Below, piece after piece: positions 43,402 through 56,595 of a DNA stretch of 64,000 nucleotides (position 1 is its first letter; each line of letters opens with the position of its first letter). The position numbers were made by a program, and so were the translations under genes. The DNA comes from Agarophyton chilense (taxonomy: Eukaryota; Rhodophyta; Florideophyceae; Gracilariales; Gracilariaceae), in contig JARGXX010000016.1 in assembly GCA_030374765.1 (NCBI GenBank), positions 248,001-312,000 of the forward strand. The letters are read 5' to 3'. The notes under the pieces are model-generated. The model was given only the letters and a program-made list of their open reading frames with translations, did no database searches and was not told the DNA's origin.

Positions 43402-44448
43402 TGAGTCGTCCATTTTCCGCCGTCTGCTTCTCGCTCGGCCGTCGATTTTTCTCTCGTTATGCTTCGAGCCCTCGAGCCCTCACTACGTTTGGACTCGCTA
43501 CGGCTTCGATGGTCTCTCCGCACAGCTCGATAAAAACCGATGGTTGCCGCTGCTCGCGCGAGGCAGGCAGGCGGACTGTTATGTAACGTAAAGATAACTT
43601 GTCAATGTTGGCGTTGCACACATGAAGTTGCTACTTGTCTGCCCACTGCCATGCAAACTCGTAAGATCCACAGGAGTGTTGCTGCTTTGTAATCAAGCGA
43701 AATTGGCGATTTGCGCACTTTGACGCGCTAGAGTGATGATGATAACGAGGTCCACCTCCATATCGATGGAAAACAACATTCTACGCCTTCGAGAGCGCAG
43801 GCGGCGTATAAATTGGCCGATAGAAAAGTTCTTGTGTTTCATAGCGCTTTCAGTTCAGTAGTAGCATAGAGGCCTTTGTATGTAATATTCATGTCCATCT
43901 CATTTGAGATGACATGCGGAGCCCCGTAATCGTGCTTGTCTGCAAAATCCGGCAACAAATGACAACACGTAAATGTCTCATATTTGCCGCACAAGGCGAT
44001 CTCATTTCTTTTCGTAAGCTCTCTAATAAAAACTTTCAACGTCTTTTTCAACATCATCATCTTTTCCAGAGTCCTCTACTCCGTCTACGCCGAGTCTGCC
44101 GCCCCTCCGTGTTTCACACCGTCCACGCCAAGTCTGCCGCTCCACCATATCGTACGCCGCGTACAATGACACATTTCAAACCGCACTCCTGCGTCGTTCG
44201 TAGTTTGTGCCACAGATGCCCTCCACTCTCGACGGAAGGTGTAATGGCGGACTATTAAGGAGGCGAGATGCGGTGGCGGCGCATGGGTGCACAAGCCACG
44301 TGTCTAGACACAGGTATTCTACTATTGCATCTTATAGGTGGAAGCGCAACAGTAATGTTTGCAACAATCGATCGATGGAAAACGGTTTTCCCTCAGACAA
44401 AGATAAAGGGCTTCCACCACAAATGCGCACTACATCAAAACAAAGGCC
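43402..44448. other. Intergenic stretch without a recognised gene
   Basis: No gene supported. A short tandem duplication of about 45-50 bases (CCGTCTACGCCGAGTCTGCC and its diverged copy CCGTCCACGCCAAGTCTGCC) lies at about 44.08-44.15 kb. Confidence 0.35.
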
Positions 44449-44453
44449 GTAAT

Positions 44454-44635
44454 TGTTAATATCCGTGCAGCTCATGCAAGGCGAAGTCGCAGCACGACAC
44501 ACACACCATTACGTGTACACCGCGCCCTGCTCCGTAGCTTGCACTGAAACAAATAAAATGCACTGCCGCCGACAGTGGTCACTCCTACCGTTAGATAGGC
44601 CAAGGGAGGGAGGCTCCAGCGCTCAGGTTCCAACA
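44454..44635 (+). repeat. 5' LTR of the old copia element
   Basis: 182 bp, ends TGTT/AACA, partner of 50320-50450 plus 56538-56590. Left flank GTAAT is the target duplication. Confidence 0.88.
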
Positions 44636-44689
44636 TGGTATCATCGCCTGGATCTGCGCACCACTGCAGGACCTCTATGGGCTGCTTTT

Positions 44690-45060
44690 CGCTTCGCCTT
44701 CGGGCGCATCCTCGACCTAAGACTTCTGCGCTTCCTCGGCCTCCGGCCTCCGTGCATCTTAGTTTTCGGCATCCGCGCATTCCCGGCCTTCGTCCTCCGC
44801 GCTTCATCAACCTATGGCTTTTGCGCTTCCTCGGACTCCGGCCTCAACGCTTTCATGGCATTTTGCCTCTGCCTTTCTTCAGCCGTACGGCCCCCACGCG
44901 TCATCAGTGCATTGGCTTGTTCCTCCTCCCTGCGCCTTGGTTCTTTGGATTGCGTCTCGCCTACGTGCATCGATTACTTGGCTTGCTCCTCCGCTCTGCG
45001 CCTTGGTTCCTCGTCTTGCGCCTTTCTCGCTTCGAGGTTTGACCGCCTGGGGCTATCGCA
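44690..45060 (-). other. Antisense charged coiled-coil-like stretch in the leader of the old copia element
   Basis: Between primer site and gag of the old copia element, the minus strand encodes a strongly charged, Ala/Glu/Arg/Gln-rich sequence with a repeated unit (DEEPRRRAEEQAK and SKEPRRREEEQANAL). It could be captured host sequence, an element part, or an artefact of a CT-rich repeat. It is decayed. Confidence 0.28.
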
Positions 45061-48000
45061 GTCCTCCGGGTCTTAAGTTTTATCTCTCTCTCTCGAGAGA
45101 GAGACGAATTCAATCAACAACATACCTCCCTGTCCTTACAGGTCGAGAAGCTCCCTACAATCTAAGGTTGAGAATGAAGTTCCTCAATCTCTCCGGGAAG
45201 CTGCGGGGAAATATGAATTAGAGGTGGTGGGAAGTTGCACCTACCTCTGTTAAGAGCCTCCACGACCAGACTGCTGAGAAATTCTTACATAAGTCAGGTA
45301 AAACCATCCGGGTACACACACAATCAAAAAGGGTACCTGAGGCAGCATGGACTTTGATGGGAGTTTATGACTATCATGCTGAGAACCGGGTCGGAAATCG
45401 ATTGGGAACTTGAACTAATCAGCTTGGGATGCATCACACTAGATAACTAGCTCTGATGGGGAGTGCTCTGCGGACCTTCGGTGACAGGGTGTCTCATCGT
45501 TCAGTCTCAGTCACAAACAATCATTGGAGAGTAGAGAGAATTTTTTTTTCAAAGGTCGGGTCTTTGTGGTGCGGGGTTTGCTGCTTAATTGCGGGGAGCT
45601 GTACAGCATCGATCGCCTAGCTCCCTGGGTTGGGCTGGGATCACCATAAGTTTTTAATTACTACCTCCACCCTTAGGGAACGGGCGAAGTTGAAGTCAAA
45701 GAAGAAGAAATAGTTTCTACTAAAAAAGTTGCGGACTCTTTTCCCGCTCAAGGAGGTTAACTGTGAGGACACCTTTTCCGCTTAAGTAGGTTAATCTTAT
45801 ATCCACATTTACAAACAATTTCGAGTGCTCAAGAGGCTCTCTTTGGAAAGCTACCGAAGCTCAAGGTTCCCAAAAACTACATTCTATGGTGCCGTCGTCT
45901 TCTACCGTATCTTCGCCGGGACGATGTTTTTCTCAGCGGTTTTGGAACCTTGCCGCGAAGGATTCAATCTCAATAGCAGTGAAATGAGGTCTTGGTTCGA
46001 GAAGTCCGTAAAAGCGAAGAGTACCATCATATTTTTCCTCGGTGATTCCGCTCTTGCTCTCGTCCGTACCTTCGTGAAAGACGACGGCAAAATGGCCGAG
46101 GACCTTTGGGATGAACTGCAGCGAGTGTACACCACATCCAATACACAAGCTGTTCAGAACATCCGTCATCGCTTAGAAACTCTCGTTTTCAGAGATAGTG
46201 AAGACTGGAACAAGCATGTGTCTAAGTATTTGGAAATTGTTGGGGAACTTGCAGCTTTTGACGAAGAGCTTTCGGAAAAAGAAAAAGTTTCAAAGCTCAT
46301 CCGAAGTCTTCCAAACTCTTTCGCCCCTTTGCCCATGATGTCCAACCTCACAAACGCCGGCTTCGACTCCATCGTAAATGCTGTCGAAACCAAAGTTGCT
46401 CGCAGTAAGAAACCGAAGAACCCGGAACAATCTTGCACCACTACGCCCTCGTCAGTAACACAACCTAAGGCATACACGGCAAGAAGAAATGAACGCAGAC
46501 GACGTACCTGGCGAATCAAGTCATCTTCCGACAGGGATCGTGGCGACAACAACTGCTACTACTGCAGTCGTCGCGGTCACTACGCTCGAGACTGCTACAA
46601 ACGAAAACGAGAAGAATATAACGACAAACATACTTCTCGCAAATCTGACCGTCAATAAAATATTTCGAAAAATGGTGTTGGCCGTAACTCGCAGTACCGA
46701 CCACAATACAACCAAGGTCGAAAACGTCAATCCAACTGGAATTCACGCTGTGCACCAAGGGGGATTGGAAATGGAGATAAAAACTTCAACCCCCGATCAT
46801 ACGTAGTGCAAAGGGATGATGAACCTCCGCCTTCATATCCACACAACTGCAATGTGGCAAAGTACAGGGGTAACATCGCGTTACTCTCCCAACATAAAGT
46901 CGATTCGGCCTACATCGACTCTGGCGCAACGCACCACTTCTAACATTCGCGTAAGTCCTTTATCCGCTACAAGCGCATGAACATTGAGCTCGTACAAGCC
47001 ACTTCCGGCACTGCTCGTCTTCTTGGGAAAGGCCACCTATGGATAACTCCCGACCATGGTACAGTCGTTGAAGCCTACCATGCAACGTCTTTCGAGGCCA
47101 ACATACTATCCGTTGGTGTCCTTAGCGTTGATTTTATGGTGTTATTCACTTCTACATTACGACCCTATAATGGATGCTTCATTATAGAAAACCATCGTAA
47201 GACCGAAGTCATCTGGGAGACACAAATTCACAAAGGGCTCTTCACATGAACCTCACTCTCCATGAAAAGGACAAACAGGCAATGATGATCAATGCTAGCA
47301 ACACCAAACAGGAACTTGCTTTGGAATGGCATGGACGCACTGGTCACCTGCACCCTTTGAGATACGAAATTCTCTGAAGGGCTTTCGACTCTGTTCCATA
47401 TTTTCAAAGCTCTATCCTCGAGTCCCCAACCTGCATTCCTTGCCTAACTGGTAAGATGAATCGGAAGCCACTCGTTCCTAAACCCAATTCCGTGACAACA
47501 TCTAACCAATTAGATCTGATACACATAGATGTATCTGGAAAGATTTCGCCTTCCTTATCAGGGGCAATCTATGCGATCACAATCTTCGACGACCGCACAT
47601 CTAAGTCTGAAATTTTCGTCGCGAAGGACAAGAGCGGTCAAACTATTCGCAAGAACTTAGAATGGTACAAAAGCCGATCACAGGTGGACCTTAAAAACTT
47701 CCTTCGCTTGAAACATGTTCGTCTTGACGGGGCAGGCGAACACAAAAGTGAAGGATTGGAAAGATTTTGCTTCAAAAGTGGCATCAACCTGAATTACTCT
47801 CCCTCCGCATACGCCTCTAAAAGAAACTGGGAAGCCGAAAGGCTCATTCAAGAACATTGGACCAGGACTCGCGTGCTTCTATTTGTAAGCAAGTTAACGA
47901 TAGCCTTCTGGGCTGAAACCATGAACCACGCGAACTGGCTCCGAAATCGAGCTCCGTCCTCGACGATACAGGAAAGGATTCCAATGCTGGAGTGGGACCC

Positions 48001-50319
48001 AACAAGCGAAGTCGATTTCTTCCACATTCCCGAGTTTGGCCAAACTCGCTATGCTTTTGTGTACCGCTCTAAGACAGTGGCAAACAAAAAGTTCCTCCCA
48101 CGTTCCATATTTGCGTAGTTTGTTGGATTGAAAATTGACACAACACTTTTCCGTGTGTTTGTCCTGGAAAAGAACTCGGTTATCACTTGTCACAGCTTGG
48201 ACTTCAAATCCGTCAACTGCTCCCCACTTCCCAGTATTTCTACTCCTCTGGAAGGAGTAACAAGACAAAAAGAGACCGAGAACACAGAATCTTCACAGAA
48301 TCTTACGAAAGCGAATTGGACGGTCTCGAAATGGAGGAACATCTGATCAAGGCATTCACCACCATGACTCACAACTTCCTTAACGTTTGGATCTCCAAGA
48401 AAATTCTAGACGACCCCTCGGTTCCGAACAGCTTCAATGAAGCCTGCACGGATGGCGGCTGGCGCGAAGCCATTGATCATGAAATGAATGCGCTCATCCA
48501 TCGTAAAACATGGGAACTAACTCCACATAAATCTTGGATGAAGCCAATTTCCTACACATAGGTGTTCAAGGAAAAGATGCTCGATGCGATCGGGAAGAAA
48601 ATTCTGAAGAAAGAACGCTGCTTTTTAAGTGGGGACAAGCAAAAGCCGTTCGTTGACTTTGATCCTTTGGACACATACGCTCCTGTGGTCGGTCATGAAG
48701 CTCTTCGCATTCTCCTAGTCTTTGCCGCTGCACACGATCTTGTTGTAGAAGGCGCAGACATTTCCAACGCATACTTGTACGGCAAACTGGATGTGCCGAT
48801 CATCATGGAACAGCCAACAAACTCATCTGAAATACTCCAAAAGCCAGATCACGTATGTAAACTGCTCCACTCTATACATGGAACAGTACAGGCTGGCATG
48901 ATATAGGGCTCTCTCTTCTCGAAAACTGTCTTTTCATGGAATTTTGTGACATCTGCATTGGACTCGAGAGTATTCATGTTCCAGAAAAAAGAAAGTCTCG
49001 TTATCCTGGCTGTTATCGTTGAGAATTGTGAGTTCGCTTCAAACAGCTCTGAGCTTCTTAGTAACTTCAAGGAAAAACTTTTAGCAACCTTCGATGTCAA
49101 TTTATATGGGGAATTAAAGGCATTCATCGGATGGAGCATTCAACGCTCTCCCCTCGGCATCAAGGTCTCACAGTAGGGATACGCTCTGCAACTACTCAAG
49201 AAGTTTGGCATGAAGCATTCCAACCCAGTTGGATCACCTTTACCAACTGCACCAAATCTTCTACCAACCAAGGAAAAAGAGAACGTACTCTCCACAAGCG
49301 ATCATGCGAACTATCGCTCTGGAATCGGTGGACTTCTTTACATAGCGGTATCCACTGGCCCGGATCTTTTCTATCCTGCTTCGGCTCTTTCAAAACATTT
49401 GAATAACCCTTCTGAATGACATAACTCCCTACTGAAACCAGTTTTCCGATACTTGATGTGTACTATTAACCATGGACTTTATTTTCCGTCTGGGTGTTCA
49501 ATTTCCCCTGCTTCTGTTCGTGCAATCGCTGACGTCGATGCACTTTATACATGTGCAAAGAAAGTTATTTGGATAAGAAAACTATTTTGGGAATTTGAAC
49601 ACCGTCAGCCTTGGAGGGAAGAATTATGGTACGAGGCTGTATAGGTTTTGATTGACAGCTCGAATGCATTTTTCTTAATCTCTGCCCCGCATATATCGAG
49701 TCCGAATAAGCATATTGACTTAAAGATGCACCATGTGAGAGAGTTTTCTTGTATAGGAATTGTTGAACTTGACCATATTCCCAGGAGTCTACAGATCGCT
49801 GAAATACTGACAAAGTGTGCGTCCCTCCAAGATGTAATGGGAATTGTTGGCTTGATGAAACTTGACTCATTCTGATGAAAAATTGTGAGAACTACTAACT
49901 ACTACTACCCGAACTTTTGTTTTCTTTTTGTGTTTTTGTTTTACTACACGATTTCGTTTTAAATAATGATTTGGGTTCACTTTTGAATATTTGTTTTGTT
50001 CTTTTCAATTCTTCTTTTTTCTCCACAGAAACGCTTAATTTTTGTCCGAAGAGGTTTTATATGTGTTCTGGGTTTTGGAGCTTACTGATGCGAATGAAAT
50101 GGTTTCAATATGTGGCAGCTATGTGATGTATTTGTTCTACGTTTTTTTGCTATGTTTTTTACGATCATCACGCCTCTCACTTCTTAAAAATGCTGTGCAG
50201 GGAAGAGACAATTCTGGATAAGAGATGTCTAAGTTATTTTTTTTATTGTCGGATTGATCCTGAGCTCGATCTTCAAGGTGGTGAATGTTGAAGCCTTGGT
50301 TCTTCGCCGTGATGGACGG

Positions 50320-50450
50320 TGTTAATATCTGTGCACCTCATGTACGGCGAAGGCGCAGCATGACACACGCATCATTACGTGTACACTGTGCCTTGCTCCG
50401 TAGCTTGCACTGAAACAAATAAAATGCACGGCCGCCGACAGTGGTCACAC
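50320..50450 (+). repeat. 3' LTR of the old copia element, left part
   Basis: Matches the first 131 bases of 44454-44635. It ends in CACAC, the target duplicated by the nested insertion. Confidence 0.88.
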
Positions 50451-50786
50451 TGACGATCTCTTCGCTGGCGGGTCCTCTTGCGTTGGCACGGCGGTAAGCG
50501 CGGTCCGGTACGGTATCGATAGTAACCTAGAAGGTCGTAGGATAGATTGTAGGGACAAGGATGTAGAAGACCAGAGCTGACAACAGCCTCTGTACGCAGC
50601 CGGGCACGAACAATCGTGTTACCTAAACTGCTTATCTTCTTTATTCCTTGTGTCTTGTCTACCACATGGGTCAGATCACTAGCGAGCTCACTAGGAGCTT
50701 AAGTAAAATTCTAACTACCTATGTGGTCCACAAAATGCGGCCCAAGCGGGCCTCTGACGCAAGTACGACTGTCAGCCTGACATGCA
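50451..50786 (-). repeat. 3' LTR of the young copia element
   Basis: 336 bp, almost identical to 56196-56532; outer flank CACAC. Confidence 0.93.
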
Positions 50787-53700
50787 CACTCCCTCCACTT
50801 GCGGAAGCGGCACGATTGGGCATCGAAATTTGAAAATAAAATACCTGCCAAGGTTCGAACCCAGGTCCCTAAAGGAGCGTACAGTACCAGATCGGTATAA
50901 ATACCGGTCTGTCAACCACGGCGGTCGAGAACTGACCTGCGTCGATTGACGTGAGGGGCGCGGACGTGCTTTGCTGTGGTGCCCTTACACGGGTACCGCA
51001 GAATTGAGGGGTCTGGCTTCGCCAGATAAGAGGGGCTTTCCGAACGATGTGTCGTACGCCTCCGTTCTCTTTTTTTCGAGAGACCTTAAAGGTGAACTTT
51101 TGCACATGTATCGGAACATACGATAGCAGCAGTCCGTCGCCATTCACCATTTGGTTGTTACATTTCTCCTGCGGGTCGATGACATTCGCTCGGATCTGAG
51201 CGAATAATATATTGTTCAGGTACGATTTTCCAAATACCAGTCCTTAAAACTTCCCGAAGCGGTGTGACATTTGTTCTCTTCGTGAGATGGTCTGCAAGAT
51301 TTTGACCACTACGGATGAAACCAATGTCCGAGATATGACCTGAGTGGTATCCTTCGCGAGCGATGGCGATGTCAATCATCAACCGTTTTTCGGATGTACG
51401 AGACCCTTTGTGGATAATGTCAAACAAAGACTTTGAATCAGTGAGTAGACAAACCGGGAGCGGTGATGTGCCAAGTAGGTGTCCGAGCTCGGTTGATAGC
51501 GTAAAGGCGGCATCGTACATATCTGCAAAGGCGATGAGTTCAGCTGCGAACGAAGAGCGAGTAACTCGTCGTGCCTTATAGGATTTGAACGCGATTGGGA
51601 TGACTCTACCGAAACGGTCCGACAAGAATACGATGTAACCAAGCTGGGAGGTTAGGTCCGCGTTCGTAGCGAATGATGCGTCCGATACCCCAAGTAGGTG
51701 AAGCGAATCACGGTCAAGCTTCGGAAAGTGTACCGAGAGGTCATGAGATTTTGCGTTATCGATGGTCTCATTGACTCTCTTGATAATACCCTTGCGGTCT
51801 TGTTCAAATCGGTCCTTGGTGACTTGCGTGAACTGCGAAACGTGATATAGAATATCAATACGCGAGTGCGCGAGCCATGCGAGCTTCATCCGAACTGAGG
51901 CGAAGTCCTGAAAGGTAGCGTCTTTTCCCAAGTTGGTGAGCTTCTTGACGTAGCTTTGCTGCGTTATGCAGTAATCACCAGTGTGGTTGGGTTCTATCTG
52001 GAATCCCGTGAAGAAACACGGAGGAATAGAATCCGCCTTCGCTTCGAACTTTTCCCGTGTGCGGTCGCAAATAGCGCGAAACTCATTATCACCAGAGCGG
52101 AGTAGATCATCCACATATGATCCTGAAAGACCAATAAGGTTACCATTTCGGTGAAGGTATTACAACGCTGGGTCTGATCGCATTACCTTCATACCCAAAT
52201 CCAATCGGTGGTGCTTATCCATTGTAGAAAACCATAGGTCTCCAGATTCGCATAGACCATAAAGTGGTTTCAGAAGTTGTAGCGCCTGATTCGGCTTCAA
52301 CTCGAATTCCGGAACGGCATCAGCGATGAATAATTCGCGTGAAAGTGGTTCCAAAGATTGCAAGTAAGCCTGCGTGATGTCGTTGGTCCACAACTCAAAA
52401 CCTAAAAGGGATGATAGCGCAAGGATAATTCGAACCGATTGTGGTTGGAGCGTTTGACTGTAGTGAGCCATCAGGTGTTTCATCCGATCACGGTGTCCGC
52501 CGATGACATATCGGGCTTTGAACTTCTCTTCACCGTCTTCGGCTGACTTGATAGCCAAAACAAATCGACCGGGTAAGACATTCCCATCGGGTGGTATGTC
52601 CTGCTTCAGGATGACCTTAAAGGTTCCCCTTTCGAGCAATCCTCGAAGCTCTTCCTTCTTAGCGATAGCCATGCGCGGGTCGTGTGCGCGGGGATCACTA
52701 GAACTAAGAATCTCCGTCATAAAGACGTCGTCAACCTCCGAACGGTAGTGACTTATAGCGTCCATTAACTCGCACATATGGGTGTGAGATACCTCTTGCG
52801 GTCGAGCGTAGGGCTTCACCTGTGCGAAGTTGAAGGAACTTACGTTCGCATTCTGAGACAGACGTAGATGAACAAGCTTCGCGTCATGATCGACAGCGAT
52901 GATCTCAAAAGGTCCAAGCCATTCACCGATACGGTTTGCAACGATCTTCTCCCTCCAGACGAGAACTTTGTCGCCAGGTTGGTACGCGACGTTAGCCGAT
53001 GACGGAACGTTGTGGCGTAGTGCACGCTGAACGCGGAGTTTTGCCATGTGCTGTTCCATCTCCTTCCGAGCGGTGCTAACCAATTGGGCTCTTTCGTCCA
53101 GAGTAGCTTTGGATTGAAGATCCTCGCCAAGTATACGAAGTGAAGGAAATTCTCCAAATACCAGTACGGATGGAACTAAACCTTCGGGCCCAAGAGTGTT
53201 GTTCATCGCATAAACTGAAAAGGAAAGTAGCGTACTGAGCTCCACATTGGGAGAGACAATTCTCAGTTTCCTAAAGGTCTTTCGAAGCGGATCATGATAT
53301 CGCTCGCCTATACCCATGGAGGAGTGAGATTCGATCCCCGTCCGTATAACATCGATGTTGGATGATCTTGCGAGAGAAATGAAGCTTTTACCGAAAGCGG
53401 AGCCTTGATCGACCTTGATGCGGTTCGGTATCCCAGTGTAGATCGATATCCAACATTCAACAATGCACCTCCATATGGTCTTAGTCGAGACGTCGGGAAG
53501 AAACCGAGCGGCCGAAAAGTGCGTCTGAGCGTCAACCATGTGTAGGACAGGTTTCCCTTCGAGGTACATGATGTCAATGATTATCTCTTCATTGAATCGA
53601 ATGTTTCCTGTACCAAGCGAGACTTTAAACCGAGTTGGTCCGGGCTGGATCCGTTGACATGGATCGCAGGAACGACTAATCTCCTCGAGCTGCCTTTGGG

Positions 53701-56195
53701 CTTCCGGGGTGGTGTCATCTGGACGAGCTCTCCGCAACAAGTTGTAAAGTTTCTCCGAGGACGGGTGGAAAAACTGTCGGTGCAACTTGGTTAGCTGTTC
53801 CGTCGTGAACATAGTCAATACCGGGACGGTGTATTCGGCATATAAATGTCCATCGAATCTGGTCAAAGGTACTTGCCAGTCGTCAATGACATAAGAGTTA
53901 CCATCTTCTTCCATCACGGTACGCTTTATCAACCGGTTGGTCACTGTACATGGAGTCAGTGAGTGCTGGTCGAGCACGTCCATTCCCATGAGAGCAGGTA
54001 TGTCTGCTGCGACGACATCGAATTGTACCGATATGGTTCGTATCCCTGGAGGGGTACTCAACGGGATTGTTATCCTTCCCATGGACTCATATACGGAGTC
54101 AGCGAACCTGAACTTGCGGTTTGACCTTAGTAGGCGTAGCTGCTTACCGAAACGGTTGTAGATCTTACGAGCTTCCTTGATACCGATAACAGAGCGCGGT
54201 GCGCCATTGTGTACGCAAAAGCCTGGAAGATAACCTTTGTCGGTACGTTTTGTAAACGGGGAGCTGTACACAGAAGTACAGTCGATAACTTCTTTCCGGT
54301 GTCGGTGGCATTTGAACCGGTTGCGCTTGGATGCGATACTGCGGTGTGCAGATGCATTCTTCGGATGGCTAGGAGCAAGCGCACCTTCTAGGCATCCTGG
54401 AAAAAATCTGAACGGTCCTTGAAGCGAACGTGCTTCTTCGAATTAACATTAACCGACGGTGGAGCCGAAAGAGAAGAAACCAAGTGGGTGTGAAGTTCCT
54501 TTTGGTCCACGTAGTTGGTTATATCGGCGTCCGAAAGTGTATGTGGATCTGAATACTGGTCGTCTGCCGTTAAGGTGAAAAAGGTTTCCAAGTCTGTGGA
54601 TTCCTTATTCTCCGACTCGGTGTCAGACGAAGTGTCTTCATCCCTCAGGGAATTCACGACCTCAGATAGGACGTGGATTGCTGGATTACCCTGTTTGAGA
54701 GAATTTACAACTCCATTCCGAATGCGGTTGAATCTTGAACCAGTTGGGTGATCCTTTGCGAAGTGATCTTCGCTTCCACATATGTGGCACTGCATCCGTT
54801 TTCCATCCTTTCCAATCGGGTTGCGTCTCCTTTGATACATCCGAGAGCGACCTTTCAAACGGTTTGGTGGTACACCATACTGTTGGTAGAATGTACCTGA
54901 TGAACCAGAGGGTGTGTCTCTGGAAAGAGTCTTCTTTTCTTCCTGTAACTGGATCTGTTCCCGTAGAGCGGTCACAAATCTGTTGAAGGTAAACCGTGCG
55001 GTAGTCATTTGGGAGATTGGAGTCTCAGCCCATGACTTGGTGAGTACGGCCTTACGTAGGAAACGTTTCTTGTGCTCATCAGACCGAAATTGAGGTGGGG
55101 CCTGAGGTGTAAGAGCATTGATCTTGTCTACCAAGTTGGTCAGTCCAGAGTCCGAATCGGTTAATCCTTTCTCTTCCATGATCTGGTCAACACTGATACG
55201 TTCAAGTTCAGCTTGAGCGGCAAGTTGTCGAGCATCATTGTCATACTCGTCCAACATGGTCTTCACCATAGCCTGGAAAGGCATACCGGGTACGGTGTTC
55301 TCGAAGAAGAATTCTCGAGCGGCCCCTCCGAAGACGTTCACAAAGAACTTCTGACGTTGATCTTCAGAGAGTTCAAACTGATGAGAGCAAACCTCATAGT
55401 CCCGAAGGGTGTAGCGAATAGACTGTTCCTTGGAGCCGTTGAACTTCAAATCCTTAAAGTAGGTGGCGACCGAAGCGGCCTTTTTTGGCGTATCCTTGTT
55501 AGGAAACGACGGCGGCGTAGGGAAAGTCTGGTGTCCCGAAACGGTGGGATTTCCGTGCGAAGCACCTTGTGGTGTCGGTCCAAGAACGGTTGGAGAGTTA
55601 CCATTGTGGTTCGCGGGTGTTGCCGACTGCGGCGAGTCTGCATTCTGGAAAAAAAATGAAGGCGGTGGAGGAGGAAGAACCTGTAGGTTACCCCTTGATC
55701 CAGTTGGATTCGAGAAGTACGGGCTCGAATTGCGGACTTCCTTGTAGGCCTCAACCATTTTCATCACGTCACTAACACCATTTTGGTATGCAGTGGAGAG
55801 CCAAACGAAAGCCATTAAGCTTTTCACTGTCCGATCGTCCGGTGCTAAAGCGTTCACGATAGTCTCCGAGATCGGGAAGGCGTTGAAGAATCGAGCGGCG
55901 TCGTACAGCAGCACTATTGCGTACGTACTGTGACGGAAAACCTCTTGGGTGAATACCAAGACAGGAGCAGGAAGGTATGCTTCAATGTCCCCCTCGACGG
56001 TCGAAACATCATGAGATCCATCTGCGGCAAATACATTCAGCAAGTATTTGGCAAGATCGGATACTGCATGCGAGATGTAGTCTCGAGCGTGAAAGTTGTC
56101 AAGACGTTTCAGCAATGCCTGACGTTGCGCGTTGCGCGCGTCACTTGAGCTGCCCGCCATAAAGGTAGTACTACGAAGAAACCAGGAATCCGGAT

Positions 56196-56532
56196 TGACG
56201 ATCTCTTCGCTGGCGGGTCCTCTTGCGTTGGCACGGCGGTAAGCGCGGTCCGGTACGGTATCGATAGTAACCTAGAAGGTCGTAGGATAGATTGTAGGGA
56301 CAAGGATGTAGAAGACCAGAGCTGACAACAGCCTCTGTACGCAGCCGGGCACGAACAATCGTGTTACCTAAACTGCTTATCTTCTTTATTCCTTGTGTCT
56401 TGTCTACCACATGGGTCAGATCACTAGCGAGCTCACTAGGAGCTTAAGTAAAATTCTAACTACCTATGTGGTCCACAAAATGCGGCCCAAAGCGGGCCTC
56501 TGACGCAAGTACGACTGTCAGCCTGACATGCA
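56196..56532 (-). repeat. 5' LTR of the young copia element
   Basis: 337 bp, partner of 50451-50786; outer flank CACAC at 56533-56537. Confidence 0.93.
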
Positions 56533-56537
56533 CACAC

Positions 56538-56590
56538 ACCCACCGCCAGAGAGGCTAAGGGAGGGAGGCTCCAGCGCTCCAGTTCTGAGA
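56538..56590 (+). repeat. 3' LTR of the old copia element, right part
   Basis: Matches the last part of 44454-44635 (shared core AGGGAGGGAGGCTCCAGCGC). It is followed directly by GTAAT. Confidence 0.82.
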
Positions 56591-56595
56591 GTAAT

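Larger units (their letters stand above)
50451..56532 (-). mobile_element. Young Ty1/copia element nested in the old one
   Basis: Minus-strand copia element. LTRs lie at 50451-50786 (3' LTR) and 56196-56532 (5' LTR), TG to CA, and by eye they differ by only one extra base. It is flanked by the target duplication CACAC (50446-50450 and 56533-56537). A purine-rich tract (minus-strand GGAGGGAGTG) abuts the 3' LTR. Reading leftwards: gag of about 590 residues (about 56.16-54.39 kb) with a CX2C-type zinc knuckle, then pol with protease, integrase (HPSSEKLYNLL, CDPC; about 53.8-53.0 kb), RT (about 52.7-52.0 kb) and RNase H (LLTDSKSLFDII; to about 51.16 kb). Gag and pol lie in separate frames. It looks nearly whole, with about one or two breaks. 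The near-identical LTRs imply a recent insertion, possibly still polymorphic. Confidence 0.94.
44454..56590 (+). mobile_element. Old Ty1/copia element, 3' LTR split by a younger copia insertion
   Basis: Plus-strand copia element. The 5' LTR is 44454-44635 (TGTTA to AACA). It is followed at once by TGGTATCA, the usual copia primer-binding start matching initiator Met tRNA. The 3' LTR begins at 50320, is interrupted at 50450 by another element, and resumes at 56538-56590. The target duplication GTAAT flanks the whole (44449-44453 and 56591-56595). Interior: gag at about 45.8-46.65 kb with a CCHC knuckle (CYYCSRRGHYARDC), then protease, integrase (about 47.3-48.1 kb), RT (about 48.4-49.2 kb) and RNase H (to about 49.87 kb). 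LTR halves differ at roughly 14% by eye, so it is old. Broken, many breaks. Confidence 0.9.

Noticed and set aside
50830-50960. tRNA-like T-loop (GGTTCGAACCC) near the end of the young copia element
   Set aside because: No acceptor stem or matching D and anticodon arms could be folded around it; the core is simply a short palindrome.
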